From positions 2,644,001 to 2,708,000 of the forward strand of contig NZ_CP049017.1 of the NCBI RefSeq assembly GCF_014236795.1: a DNA stretch of 64,000 nt, in the 5' to 3' direction. Under the pieces are notes generated by a model. It was not told where the DNA came from and made no database searches. It saw only the letters and a program-made list of their open reading frames with translations. Shown in pieces: positions 9,059 through 17,995 of the stretch. This DNA is from Xanthomonas theicola (GTDB lineage: Bacteria; Pseudomonadota; Gammaproteobacteria; Xanthomonadales; Xanthomonadaceae). Every line of letters starts with the position of its first letter. Within the stretch, counting starts at the first letter, position 1. The position numbers and the translations under genes are program-made.

Positions 9059-9231
9059 CACGATGACTCCAGCATCGCACTTCGCTGGACTACGCCACCA
9101 CCCGATATGTCAGTTTTATCAAAGGGTTAGGCGAGTTCAACCTATGTCGGTGCTTTCCGAAACTTGACCCGGCTTTCCCGCTGATGGCTCCCATCAGACC
9201 CTTGGGAATCGGGTCTTTCCGAGGAGTCATC

Positions 9232-10446
9232 ATGGCAAAGATCAAACTCACCAAGTCCGCCGTCGATGCGGCGCAACCTCAAGCGCAGGCCGTCGAACTG
9301 CGGGATACGCTGGTGCCCGGCTTCCTGTGCAAGATTACCCCGGCGGGTCGCAAGGTGTTCATGCTCCAGTACCGCACGAACGCGGGCGAGCGGCGCAAGC
9401 CGGCCTTGGGCCAGTACGGGGAACTGACTGTCGAACAGGCCCGCTCGCTGGCGCAGGAATGGCTGGCGCAAGTACGTCGCGGCGGCGACCCCGGCGCAGC
9501 CAAGTCCGAGGCACGCAAAGCCCCCACGGTCGAAGAACTGTGCAAGAAGTTCATGGCCGACTATTCCAGCAAGCGCAACAAGCCCAGTACGCAGGAAGGC
9601 TATCAGGGTGTGATCGACCGCTGCATTATCCCGCTGCTTGGGCGCAAGAAGGTACAGGACGTAAAGCGCCCCGATGTGGTGGGCGTGATGGAAAAACTCG
9701 CGTACAAGCCGACCGAAGCCAACAAGGTGTTCAGCATCTTGCGGAAGATGTTCAACTTGGCCGAGGTGTGGGGCTTTCGGCCCGACGGCAGTAATCCCTG
9801 CCGGCATGTGCCGACCTATCCGGCAGGTAAATCCACTCACCTCATCAGCGACGAGGACATGGGCAAGCTGTTCCGACAGCTCGACAAGATCGAAGCCGAG
9901 GGGTTGGAGAACTACGTCATCCCGCTGGCGATTCGGCTCCAGTTCGAGTTCGCGGGCCGTCGTTCGGAAATCATCACGCTCGAATGGAAATGGGTCGATC
10001 TGGAGAACCGGCGCGTGGTGTGGCCGGACAGCAAGACCGGCGGCATGTCCAAGCCCATGAGCGAGGAAGCCTACCGGCTGCTCTCAACCGCGCCACGGCA
10101 GAAGGACAGCCCCTACGTGCTGCCGTCCCCGCGCCGTCCGAAACGGCATCTGACCGAGGGCGAGTATTACGGCGGCTGGTGCCGGGTACTCAAAGCCGCA
10201 GGCGCGGCACACGTCGGCACGCACGGCATCCGCCATCGCTCGGCGACCGACATTGCGAACTCGGGCATTCCGGTCAAAGTCGGCATAGCACTGACCGCAC
10301 ACAAGACCGTGGCGATGTTCATGCGCTACGTCCACACCGAAGACAAGCCGGTACGGGAAGCTGCGGAAGTCGTGGCGAACCGGCGTAAGGCGGTGGTCTT
10401 GGGGAAGCGGCCAGCCGGTCAGGAAAGCGCCGCAGCGGCGGCGTGA
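9232..10446 (+). CDS. tyrosine recombinase, genomic-island integrase
   Basis: A 404-residue phage-type integrase with an N-terminal arm-binding DUF4102-like domain (residues 1-90), a core-binding helical domain (about 95-200) and a C-terminal catalytic domain. The catalytic set can be placed: Arg243 in AGRRSEI, His331 and Arg334 in THGIRHRS, His357 in TAHKTV and nucleophile Tyr366 in MRYVH. It probably integrated the 9.1-21 kb island. ATG 9232 is preceded by GAGGAG at 9221-9226. Two hairpins lie just upstream (CTGATGG-CTC-CCATCAG at 9181-9197 and a GACCC/GGGTC pair at 9197-9215) and may affect its expression. No tRNA gene is visible beside it. Confidence 0.93.
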   Translation: MAKIKLTKSAVDAAQPQAQAVELRDTLVPGFLCKITPAGRKVFMLQYRTNAGERRKPALGQYGELTVEQARSLAQEWLAQVRRGGDPGAAKSEARKAPTVEELCKKFMADYSSKRNKPSTQEGYQGVIDRCIIPLLGRKKVQDVKRPDVVGVMEKLAYKPTEANKVFSILRKMFNLAEVWGFRPDGSNPCRHVPTYPAGKSTHLISDEDMGKLFRQLDKIEAEGLENYVIPLAIRLQFEFAGRRSEIITLEWKWVDLENRRVVWPDSKTGGMSKPMSEEAYRLLSTAPRQKDSPYVLPSPRRPKRHLTEGEYYGGWCRVLKAAGAAHVGTHGIRHRSATDIANSGIPVKVGIALTAHKTVAMFMRYVHTEDKPVREAAEVVANRRKAVVLGKRPAGQESAAAAA

Positions 10447-10470
10447 CATTTCCGACCCTGGAAATGAAAT

Positions 10471-10489
10471 CCCCGGCTCTAGGCCGGGG
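10471..10489 (+). terminator. hairpin after the integrase gene
   Basis: CCCCGGC, 5-base loop, GCCGGGG, 25 bp past the integrase stop. There is no T-run, so termination is possible but not certain. Confidence 0.45.
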
Positions 10490-10632
10490 TGAAATCAGGT
10501 CTTACATGATGGGTCTTAGGCTTGCGCCCATTGGAAGCCATCACCAACCTTGTCGCTATTCTACTGCACATCCGCCCGTCAGCGTCAACCCCGACCGCTG
10601 GCGGGCCGGGACACCGAAGGTTCCCCAACTGT

Positions 10633-11553
10633 ATGCCCCAGACTTTGCACTATCGGCCCGTGCTGATCGACTCGCTCATCAGCAACGAGCGCATCAACAG
10701 CTACCAGAGCGTCTTCCACCCGGCCAACGACGTGGAACTGATGGGCGTGTACCTCTGGAACGCGCACGTCTGCGGCGCGTTGTATCCGCTGATCGGCATG
10801 GCGGAAATCACCTTGCGCAACGCCATCGACCAAGCCCTGACGGCTGATCTTGGCACCTTCTGGTGGTCGGGCGCGCGGCTGCGCCACCGCTCCCATACGG
10901 CAGGTGTCGTGCCGCCCCATGCGGTGCAGGCTGTGCATGACAACTTCATCAAGGCCACGCGCAAATACATTGCCGAAGTGCGCAGCCGCCATCGCGTGCG
11001 CGGGCACATCACGCCGAGTCATGCCGGCGTGCTGGCGAAGACGGAGTTTTCGACCTGGGAGTTCCTGCTGGATGCCGAATTCATGGGGCGCGGGTTGATC
11101 TGGCCCAAACACCTATCGGCGGTATTCCGGGGGCCTTGGCCGGCGCATCAGGCCAGCGTCGTGCTGGCCCATGCCCGTGATCTGGTCGCCACGCTACGCG
11201 ACTTCCGCAACCGGCTGTTCCACTACGAACCGGCGTGGAAACGGTACGGCGTGCAGACCGAAGCGGATGCCTTGCAGCACTTGCAGGAAAAGGTCAGCAA
11301 AGTGGAAACCCTGCTGGCGCTGATCCACCCGGAAAACCTGCGGCTGTTGCAGGTCAACGGCCTGTTGCGGGACGCATACCGCGCCTGCACGGCGGACGAA
11401 ATTCGGCGCTTTCAACATCTGGCACAAACGCATCGCGTTGGCTCGCTGGACGTGCTGGCCGGACTGGTGGCGCGTGGCACGGCGGAGAACCGCGCCTTGA
11501 CGGCGGAACTGCATCAGGAGCCGCCGCAACGTTTTCTGATCTTGCCGCCATGA
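10633..11553 (+). CDS. Abi-like protein with HEPN RNase motif
   Basis: A 306-residue all-helical-looking protein resembling the Abi_2/AbiD-F family of abortive-infection proteins. Early segment NAHVCGALYPLIGMAEITLRNAID fits the conserved first helix pair, and DFRNRLFHYEP holds Arg192-x4-His197, the catalytic Rx4-6H motif of HEPN ribonucleases. Such proteins usually act in phage defence by cutting RNA after infection. The start at ATG 10633 (MPQTLHYRP) is preferred over an in-frame ATG at 10522 that would add an unlikely leader. It is the first gene after the integrase and has no obvious antitoxin partner, consistent with stand-alone Abi. Confidence 0.75.
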   Translation: MPQTLHYRPVLIDSLISNERINSYQSVFHPANDVELMGVYLWNAHVCGALYPLIGMAEITLRNAIDQALTADLGTFWWSGARLRHRSHTAGVVPPHAVQAVHDNFIKATRKYIAEVRSRHRVRGHITPSHAGVLAKTEFSTWEFLLDAEFMGRGLIWPKHLSAVFRGPWPAHQASVVLAHARDLVATLRDFRNRLFHYEPAWKRYGVQTEADALQHLQEKVSKVETLLALIHPENLRLLQVNGLLRDAYRACTADEIRRFQHLAQTHRVGSLDVLAGLVARGTAENRALTAELHQEPPQRFLILPP

Positions 11554-11985
11554 GCGTACCAATCGGTTGCACGGCGGGCGGCCATCGGCGTGGCATTGCG
11601 CCTGCATTTGGACTGCACGGGTTCCGCCATGTTTTGCGCACGAACTCGTGCGCAAAACATGGCGGTTGGATGGGAAGCGTACCGCTCATCTCGCGGGCAT
11701 GGCCGCAGCCTTCCCCATGTCCAGCGCAAGGCGGCGGCAGCGCCGCTGCCGCTCACCGTTGCGTGCCGGCAGGCATGCAGCGGTGGAAGGCCAGATAAAA
11801 GGTCGCGGCACCTCGCCGCGAGGAAAGCCGGTCTGCACATGGGGTTGGCGCGGCACGCGCCGAATACGGCACCGTGCCGCTGAAATGCGCGAAGCCGCAT
11901 CACGACTGGCTTGGTGGCGTGCCAGCTACGCAGCAACGCGCCTTGCTGCGCCAGCGCCGCAGTGCTGCGCATATCGGAAAGGGAA
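11554..11985. other. intergenic region in the island
   Basis: 432 bp without a convincing gene. It holds one striking palindrome (listed separately) and otherwise nothing recognised. Confidence 0.6.
11624..11665. repeat. 42-bp near-perfect palindrome
   Basis: Two perfectly complementary 20-base arms (first arm begins CCGCCATGTTTTGCG) separated by only 2 bases (AC). The bases outside do not pair, so the ends are sharp. No T-run follows. It sits between the Abi-like gene and the convergent LysR gene. It could be a bidirectional attenuator, a recombination or insertion-element end-to-end junction, or a protein-binding site. Confidence 0.85.
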
Positions 11986-12888
11986 TCAGCGGCGCGGGTC
12001 GGCAGCGTTAGAAATGGCGCGTTCGATGAAGCGCGCCAGCGGTTCGGAAGGCTCCGTGTCGGCCCGTAGCAGGTAGGTCGTTAGGACGGGCGACATGCCC
12101 GCCAACGGGCGGCTGGTCACGTCGGGAGAACGGCAGGCGGCGATCTGCGATGCCCCGACCAGCGCCAAGGCATAGCCGGCGGAAACCAAGGTCAGCATCA
12201 GGTCGAGCGAAGCGACTTCTTCGGCCACCAGCGGCTCCACGTCCACGGTTCGAAGCACCCGTGCGATCTGGCGGCAATAGCCCTCGCAAACGTGTGGGTC
12301 GCCCATCGCCAAGGGATAGCGCAGGACTTCTTCCAGCGGGATGCGCTTGTGGGTCAGCAGCGGATGCTTGGCTGGCACCGCCACGACCAGCGGGTCATGC
12401 CATGCAGGCACTGCCAGCAGGCCGTCGCCCACATCATCGGACTGTGCAAATCCGGCATCGTAGAGGTCTTCGCGCAGCCCCGCGATTTGCTGCGACAGCG
12501 GTATCTCGGCCAGATGAATCCCGACTTCGGGATCATCGTCCCGGCACTTCGCCAGAAAGGTGCTCAGGCGGGGCGGCGTGATGCCGTCGGACAGGGCGAT
12601 GCGCAGTTGGCCGTCATAGCCGGCGGCAACCGCTTTTGCACCCTCGCGCGCCTGCTGCAAGGCGGTGAAGATGCGCGGCACATGCTCCTTGAAAACCTGC
12701 CCGGCACGCGACAGGCGCGTGCTGCGCGAATTGCGGATGAACAGCCGAACGCCCAAGTCTTCTTCCAGTTCCTTGATCGCCCGCGACAAGGGCGATTGTT
12801 CGATGTGCAGTCTCTCTGCTGCGCGGGCGAAATGGAGTTCTTCTGCTACCGCCATGAAACAGCGAAGATGCCGCAACTCCATTGCCAT
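11986..12888 (-). CDS. LysR-family transcriptional regulator
   Basis: A 300-residue LysR regulator: N-terminal winged helix-turn-helix (residues 5-62; RAAERLHIEQSPLSRAIKELEE is the recognition region) and a two-lobed effector-binding domain from about residue 90. Close in wording to LysR proteins common on integrative elements (FARAAERLHIEQSPLS). It lies 13 bp downstream of the ROK regulator on the same strand, so both probably form one transcript divergent from the TonB-receptor operon. Effector unknown. Confidence 0.9.
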   Translation of the reverse strand: MAMELRHLRCFMAVAEELHFARAAERLHIEQSPLSRAIKELEEDLGVRLFIRNSRSTRLSRAGQVFKEHVPRIFTALQQAREGAKAVAAGYDGQLRIALSDGITPPRLSTFLAKCRDDDPEVGIHLAEIPLSQQIAGLREDLYDAGFAQSDDVGDGLLAVPAWHDPLVVAVPAKHPLLTHKRIPLEEVLRYPLAMGDPHVCEGYCRQIARVLRTVDVEPLVAEEVASLDLMLTLVSAGYALALVGASQIAACRSPDVTSRPLAGMSPVLTTYLLRADTEPSEPLARFIERAISNAADPRR

Positions 12889-12901
12889 CTCGCTTCCCGA
12901 A

Positions 12902-14038
12902 TCAAGGTGCCGCAGCGGTGGTGAAGTGCATCGGCAAACTCGCCGCGCCGATGCTCAAGCTCGATGCCGACAACCCGGACACGATCACGTCCGGCATGGC
13001 GAACTCGTGCGGCAACGACGAAGGAACGCGCTGTCGTGCCAATTCCACCAGCCGATGCGTCAGTTTGTCGGGAATCAGGCCGTGGAAAACGATGGCCTCT
13101 AGGTCGAGTACCACGGCGAGGAACTTGCACAGGTCATGCACGCAGGGATAGACCCGCTCGGCCCAGCCGTGGATGAGATGGTCGGGAATCTCGTCGATCA
13201 CGATGTCGCGCACATGCTGCGGCGGGTTCGCCATGCGCTCGCCCAGGTACAGCAGCAAATCGCGGCCTGCCGGACGCACGCCGGCATACGGGAACATGCC
13301 GCCGAACTCGCCGGCGCGGCCACGTGCACCGCGGTACGGGCGGCGGTTGAGGATCAGGCCGCCGCCGAAACCGTAGGCGATATGGACGACGGCGAAGTTG
13401 CCCAACCGGCGGCCTTCGCCGTAATACATTTCCGCCAAGGCCACGGCCTTCGAGCTGTTCTCCAGCCAACAGGTCATGCCCAATGCCTCGCTGAAAAAGG
13501 CTTTCAGGTCGAGCGGCTTCCAGTCCTCGAACTCGTCCGGCAAGTCGTTGTTGCCCTCCGGTCGCGTGCCGGAACCGTAGGCACCCAACGCCATGCCCGG
13601 CATCGACACGCCCACGCCGACCAGCTTGGCGGTATCAATGCCCGCAGTGGCGATCAATTCGGCCAGCATCCGCGCGGCCAGCGGCCCGACGTGTTCCGGG
13701 GCGAGCGATTCCAGTGGAATCGCGGTGCTGGCGCACAGGCCACCTTCCATGTCCACGATGCAGCCTTCCAGGTATTCGCTTTGCAGCGCGATGCCCGCCG
13801 CGAACGCACCGCGCGGATTGAGCTGCACCAGCTGCGCCGGCTGCCCGCGCTGGCCGGCATGAACACGCCCGGATTCGACCACCAGCCCGCGTTCCAGCAA
13901 CTGCTGGATGAGACGGGTCAACGATGGCGGCGACAAGCCGGCTTCCCGTGCCAGTTCGGCACGGGAGATGGGGCCTCGATACCGGATCAGGTCGAGGATG
14001 CGCTGTTCGCTAGGGGCCAGGCCCAGCTCGATGGACAC
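12902..14038 (-). CDS. ROK-family transcriptional regulator
   Basis: A 378-residue NagC/XylR-type repressor. Residues 1-75 form a winged helix-turn-helix (ISRAELAREAGLSPPSLTRLIQQLLERGLV). The rest is a ROK domain with the phosphate-binding VGVGVSMPG loop and an AGEFGGMFP segment, but I cannot see the CxCGxxGCxE zinc motif typical of ROK proteins (the region reads PYAGVRPAGRDLL), so zinc binding may be lost. ROK regulators usually sense sugars or sugar phosphates, which suits divergent genes for uptake and phosphate-ester cleavage. About 160 bp separate its start from the TonB-receptor start. Confidence 0.9.
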   Translation of the reverse strand: MSIELGLAPSEQRILDLIRYRGPISRAELAREAGLSPPSLTRLIQQLLERGLVVESGRVHAGQRGQPAQLVQLNPRGAFAAGIALQSEYLEGCIVDMEGGLCASTAIPLESLAPEHVGPLAARMLAELIATAGIDTAKLVGVGVSMPGMALGAYGSGTRPEGNNDLPDEFEDWKPLDLKAFFSEALGMTCWLENSSKAVALAEMYYGEGRRLGNFAVVHIAYGFGGGLILNRRPYRGARGRAGEFGGMFPYAGVRPAGRDLLLYLGERMANPPQHVRDIVIDEIPDHLIHGWAERVYPCVHDLCKFLAVVLDLEAIVFHGLIPDKLTHRLVELARQRVPSSLPHEFAMPDVIVSGLSASSLSIGAASLPMHFTTAAAP

Positions 14039-14201
14039 GACGAAGTTCCTTTAGATTCCTCAGAGAAACATATCACGCAGACGACTACACCGAGAAGCCA
14101 AATAAAAGTGCGCCTTCCGCGCAATCACCCTGTAATAATCAAGTAATAAATTTCTCTATGGAATGTAATAGCCATCCCCATCACCTCCCCGGAGAACCGC
14201 C

Positions 14202-16451
14202 ATGCTGTACTCGCATCCACACCGCGCCCTCAAGCTGTCCATCTTGGCGGCGGGCATCCTGACCGCGCTGCCGGGCTTCGCCCAAGAGGCGACCACACCG
14301 ACACCAGCCAAGGACCTAGATACGGTGACGGTTTCCGCGACCCGCCGTGAGGAACCCTTGCAAAAGGTTCCGGTGGCTGTCTCGGTGGTCACTGGCGAGC
14401 GCATGCAAGCACAGGGCTTGAACAACATCCGCGACATCTCGGCGCAGGTTCCGGCGCTGAACTTCCGTTCCGCTGCCTCGTCAAAAGATCAATCCATCTT
14501 CCTGCGCGGCATGGGCACCGTGTCCACCTCGCCGGGCGTTGAGCCGACTGTTTCGACCGTGATTGATGGTGTGCCGCTGGCTCGTCAAGGCATGGCCAAC
14601 CTCGACCTGCTCGACGTCGATCACATCGAAGTGCTGCGCGGCCCGCAAGGCACGCTGTTCGGCAAGAATGCTTCGGCTGGCGTGGTGAGCATCATCACCA
14701 AGAACCCGACTGCCGAAACCACGGGTTCCTTCGATCTGTCATGGTACGAAGGTAACGAGATCCACATGAAGGCCGGCGTCTCCGGCGCACTGGTGCCGGA
14801 CAAGGTCAATGCCTCGGTCAGCGTCCTCTCTGCGAACTACGACGGCAACGTCACCAATGTTTACAACGGCGACAAGGTCAACGGCTACACCAAGAACGGT
14901 GGCCGTGCCAAGTTCGAGATCATCCCCGGCGACAACTTGCGTGCGACAGTGAGCCTCGACTACCTGCGCTCGCACGACACCACCGCACATGGCGTTGTCA
15001 CCCAGACTTGGCTCCGCGCGTATCCGAGCGGCACGGTGACGAATTACGCGAACTTCGCCGCCGCCTTGGCTCCGGTGGTTGCCGGCAAGGAAAACCGCCA
15101 AGCCAACGTCAACCAGGACACCTACGCCAACGACACCAACTATGGTATTGCGGCGCAACTGGACTGGCACACTGGCGACTATGAGTGGACGAGCATTACC
15201 GCTTATCGAAAGTGGGAAAACCTGCAATTGCAGGATAACGATCGTCTGCCGAAGGTGACATCCACCAATCCGCAGCGAAACGATCGCGGTGAACTGGACT
15301 TCAATCAAATCTCGCAGGAGCTGCGCGTGGCTTCGCCGAAGGGTGGCTTCATCGACTACGTTGCCGGCGTGTTCTACATGCGTGGTGAGGATGAGGAAAC
15401 CTACACCCGCGAGACGACACAGTTGTCGTCCGGCAGCACGGTCGTTAATCGCGGCGTTGCCAATTTCGGCACGATCAACACCAACTATTCGGTGTTCGGC
15501 GAAATGACCCTGAACTTCACCGATGCTTTCCGCGGCATTGCCGGTGCGCGATTCATCCACGACGACATCGACTACTACTTCGCCCGTACCTCGACCTCGG
15601 CCACCGCGGTTTCGGGCATCCAGACGGCGTTCGCAAACTCTGGCTCGACGCAGAAGGATGGCTATTCCGCACGCCTGGGCCTTCAATACGATCTCAGCGA
15701 TCGCGCCAATGTCTACTTCACCTATTCGCGTGGCTACAAGGGGCCAGCGTATAACCTAGCCTTCAGCATGTTGCCGCAGGACACGCAGGCAGCGAAGCCG
15801 GAAACCTCGAATGCGTTCGAGCTTGGCCTGAAGTCGAGCTGGTTCAATCATCGCCTCGACCTGAATGTCGCGCTGTTTCAGGACGATTTCGACGACTATC
15901 AGGTCAACTTCTACGACACTTACAACGGCTCGATCATCAGCCGCCTCATCAACGCTGGCAGCGTCTCGACCAAGGGCGTGGAGCTTGATCTGTCGGCGCG
16001 TCCGGCAGATGGCTTGCGGATCGGCACCTCGGTCGCCTACACCCGCGCCCGTATCGACAAATTCGTCTGCCCGACGGGCACGACCGCTTCGTGCGATGTG
16101 AACGGCAAGACGCTGCCTTTCGCTCCTGACTGGAAGGCTTCGGTCAATGGTGAATATCGCGTTCCAGTCAGCGAGAACTACGATCTGAGCTTCGTCACCG
16201 ATTACAGTTGGCAGAGCGAAAGCCAATACAGCATCAACCAGACCCCGGACACCATCCAGCCGGCTTATGGCATCTGGAACGCCAGCGTCACCTTGAGCAA
16301 TTACAACGGCTGGCGCATCTCGTTGTTGGGCAAGAACCTGACCGACAAGTCCTATGCGGCCACTCTGGCTACGTTCGATGGCAGTCTTGTCCGCGGCGTG
16401 CCGCGCAACGACGAGCGTTACTTCGGTCTCGCTTTCCACAAGGATTTCTGA
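14202..16451 (+). CDS. TonB-dependent outer-membrane receptor
   Basis: A 749-residue receptor. Signal peptide MLYSHPHRALKLSILAAGILTALPGFA, then a TonB box (LDTVTVSATRREE), a plug domain (about 55-165; ISAQVPALNFRS, VIDGVPLARQG, IEVLRGPQGTLFGKNASAGVV) and a 22-strand barrel ending in FHKDF with the expected C-terminal phenylalanine. The FGKNASAGVVSIITKNP style belongs to the large group of carbohydrate and xenobiotic receptors rather than classic siderophore receptors. A GGAG sequence precedes ATG 14202. Its stop shares one base with the next start (TGATG), so it leads an operon with the 2H phosphoesterase, phosphatase and MFS genes. Confidence 0.92.
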   Translation: MLYSHPHRALKLSILAAGILTALPGFAQEATTPTPAKDLDTVTVSATRREEPLQKVPVAVSVVTGERMQAQGLNNIRDISAQVPALNFRSAASSKDQSIFLRGMGTVSTSPGVEPTVSTVIDGVPLARQGMANLDLLDVDHIEVLRGPQGTLFGKNASAGVVSIITKNPTAETTGSFDLSWYEGNEIHMKAGVSGALVPDKVNASVSVLSANYDGNVTNVYNGDKVNGYTKNGGRAKFEIIPGDNLRATVSLDYLRSHDTTAHGVVTQTWLRAYPSGTVTNYANFAAALAPVVAGKENRQANVNQDTYANDTNYGIAAQLDWHTGDYEWTSITAYRKWENLQLQDNDRLPKVTSTNPQRNDRGELDFNQISQELRVASPKGGFIDYVAGVFYMRGEDEETYTRETTQLSSGSTVVNRGVANFGTINTNYSVFGEMTLNFTDAFRGIAGARFIHDDIDYYFARTSTSATAVSGIQTAFANSGSTQKDGYSARLGLQYDLSDRANVYFTYSRGYKGPAYNLAFSMLPQDTQAAKPETSNAFELGLKSSWFNHRLDLNVALFQDDFDDYQVNFYDTYNGSIISRLINAGSVSTKGVELDLSARPADGLRIGTSVAYTRARIDKFVCPTGTTASCDVNGKTLPFAPDWKASVNGEYRVPVSENYDLSFVTDYSWQSESQYSINQTPDTIQPAYGIWNASVTLSNYNGWRISLLGKNLTDKSYAATLATFDGSLVRGVPRNDERYFGLAFHKDF

Positions 16452-17257
16452 TGAAGACATCACGCCGAGCATTTCTCGGATGGGCGGGTGCAGGTTTGAT
16501 GGGGGCGACCGTTGCCGGTCGCGCCCACGCCAAGGAACTAGCAAAGGACTGCGAACTGATGGCGCTGGGAGTTCCCAGCGCCATTGGCGTGAGCGAGAAA
16601 TACGACGACGACGGAAAGGCGTTGTCATTCCCCGGCAATACCATCCTCTGCCATTTGAATCAGCCGGGGCCGATACACACGGCGCTTGCCGAAATAACGG
16701 CAGCATTGCACGCCAAGGTCGGCAACAAGAACATCACCTGGACACCGCCATCGTCGTACCACATGACGGTGTTCGATGGGGCGCTGGATTCCCGCCGCCG
16801 CCCAGGCGACTGGCCGCACCAGCTGCCGCTGGATGCCTCGCTGGATGAGTGCAACCGCTACGTCGGCGAACGGCTCAAGCAGTTCGACCTCGGCATGGAC
16901 TTGCCGATCCGCATGGTGGCCGACGAAGCCCTGGCGACGCGGACGAACACGCAGTTCCCGCTGCGCCCGATCGACGATGCGGAGAACAAGCGCCTGTGCA
17001 ACTTGCGCGACCGGCTGACGGAAGCGACCGGCATTCGCCATCCGAACCACGACAGCTACGGCTTCCACTCCACTTTCGGCTACTACATCCGCCAGTTCGA
17101 GACAGTGGCCGAGGAGCGGCGCTACCAATCGCTGTGGCTGGACGCCATCCGCGAACTGCGCCTCCGGGTGCCGGTGATCGAACTGGGCGCGCCGGAATAC
17201 TGCCTGTTCGATACGATGGACGAATTCAAGACGCAATTCCTGCTGGCAAGGCGATGA
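16451..17257 (+). CDS. Tat-exported DUF1868 2H-phosphoesterase-like protein
   Basis: A 268-residue protein with a twin-arginine signal (MKTSRRAFLGWAGAGLMGATVAGRAHA). The mature part has the two HxT tetrad motifs of the 2H phosphoesterase superfamily: His104-Met-Thr106 in SSYHMTVFDG and His206-Ser-Thr208 in YGFHSTFGYY, about 100 residues apart. Family members open cyclic phosphodiesters (2',3'- or 1'',2''-cyclic phosphates). Export by Tat places it in the periplasm. It overlaps the receptor gene upstream by one base and the phosphatase gene downstream by four (ATGA), so translation is tightly coupled. The actual substrate is unknown. Confidence 0.82.
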   Translation: MKTSRRAFLGWAGAGLMGATVAGRAHAKELAKDCELMALGVPSAIGVSEKYDDDGKALSFPGNTILCHLNQPGPIHTALAEITAALHAKVGNKNITWTPPSSYHMTVFDGALDSRRRPGDWPHQLPLDASLDECNRYVGERLKQFDLGMDLPIRMVADEALATRTNTQFPLRPIDDAENKRLCNLRDRLTEATGIRHPNHDSYGFHSTFGYYIRQFETVAEERRYQSLWLDAIRELRLRVPVIELGAPEYCLFDTMDEFKTQFLLARR

Positions 17258-17979
17258 CCTTTATCCCTGTTCCGTTCCGCGTCAACGGCATCGTGCCGTT
17301 GGCCTTGTGCGCGTTGCTGGCGGCGATGCCGGCGGCGGCGCAAACCGCCCCGGCGGATCGCTACTTGTCCGGCGAGGGTGTTGATCTGGTGCAGGTGCTT
17401 CCGCCTGCGCCCGAACGCGGCACGCCGCGCTACGAGGCCGACCGCCGCACCTTCCGCGAAACCCGCAAGCTGCTGGGCACGCCGCGCGGTGCGCAAGCCG
17501 TCGGCGACGTGCACGAGGATGTGACCTCGATGCTGGCCGATTTCTCGCCGGCCGCCGGGCGCACGCTCACGCCCGAAGCGAACCCGGCGCTGGCCGCGTT
17601 GCTGGCGCGGATGCGCCCGGACGTGGCGGCGGCGGTGACGGCGGCCAAGCCGGTGTGGCAACGGCAGCGCCCGTTCCATCTGGACAAGGGCACGACCTGC
17701 CAACCACATGACCAGGTGGCCGACTACGACTATCCCTCCGGCCATACGACGTGGGGAACGGCGGTGGCGCTGGTGCTGGTCGAACTGATGCCCGACCACG
17801 CGACGGAAATCCTCGCCCGTGGCCGCGCCTACGGCGATAGCCGCTATATCTGCGGCGTGCATAACCTGAGCGCGGTGGAAGCCGGCCGGCTAGCCGGTGC
17901 GTCGGTCGTCGCCCGTCTGCACGGCGATGTGGCGTTCCGGCAGGACGTGGACGCGGCACGGCAGGAACTGGCGCAATAA
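17254..17979 (+). CDS. periplasmic PAP2 / class A acid phosphatase with altered third motif
   Basis: A 241-residue exported phosphatase (signal region MTFIPVPFRVNGIVPLALCALLAAMPAAAQ). Motif 1 is Lys132-x6-Arg139-Pro140 (KPVWQRQRPF), motif 2 is Pro161-Ser-Gly-His164 (YPSGHTTWGTA), and motif 3 is Ser196-Arg-x5-His203 (SRYICGVHNLSA). In the family consensus SRxxxxxHxxxD the last residue is the Asp that assists the nucleophilic histidine; here position 207 is Ala. It may still work, as the histidine is present, or have reduced or changed activity. It follows the 2H phosphoesterase with ATGA overlap, so a hydrolase-then-phosphatase sequence is plausible. Confidence 0.88.
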   Translation: MTFIPVPFRVNGIVPLALCALLAAMPAAAQTAPADRYLSGEGVDLVQVLPPAPERGTPRYEADRRTFRETRKLLGTPRGAQAVGDVHEDVTSMLADFSPAAGRTLTPEANPALAALLARMRPDVAAAVTAAKPVWQRQRPFHLDKGTTCQPHDQVADYDYPSGHTTWGTAVALVLVELMPDHATEILARGRAYGDSRYICGVHNLSAVEAGRLAGASVVARLHGDVAFRQDVDAARQELAQ

Positions 17980-17995
17980 AGCCGTTCTAGACTAG

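Noticed and set aside
9059..9231. tRNA gene as integration site
   Set aside because: No cloverleaf could be built; only short hairpins were found.
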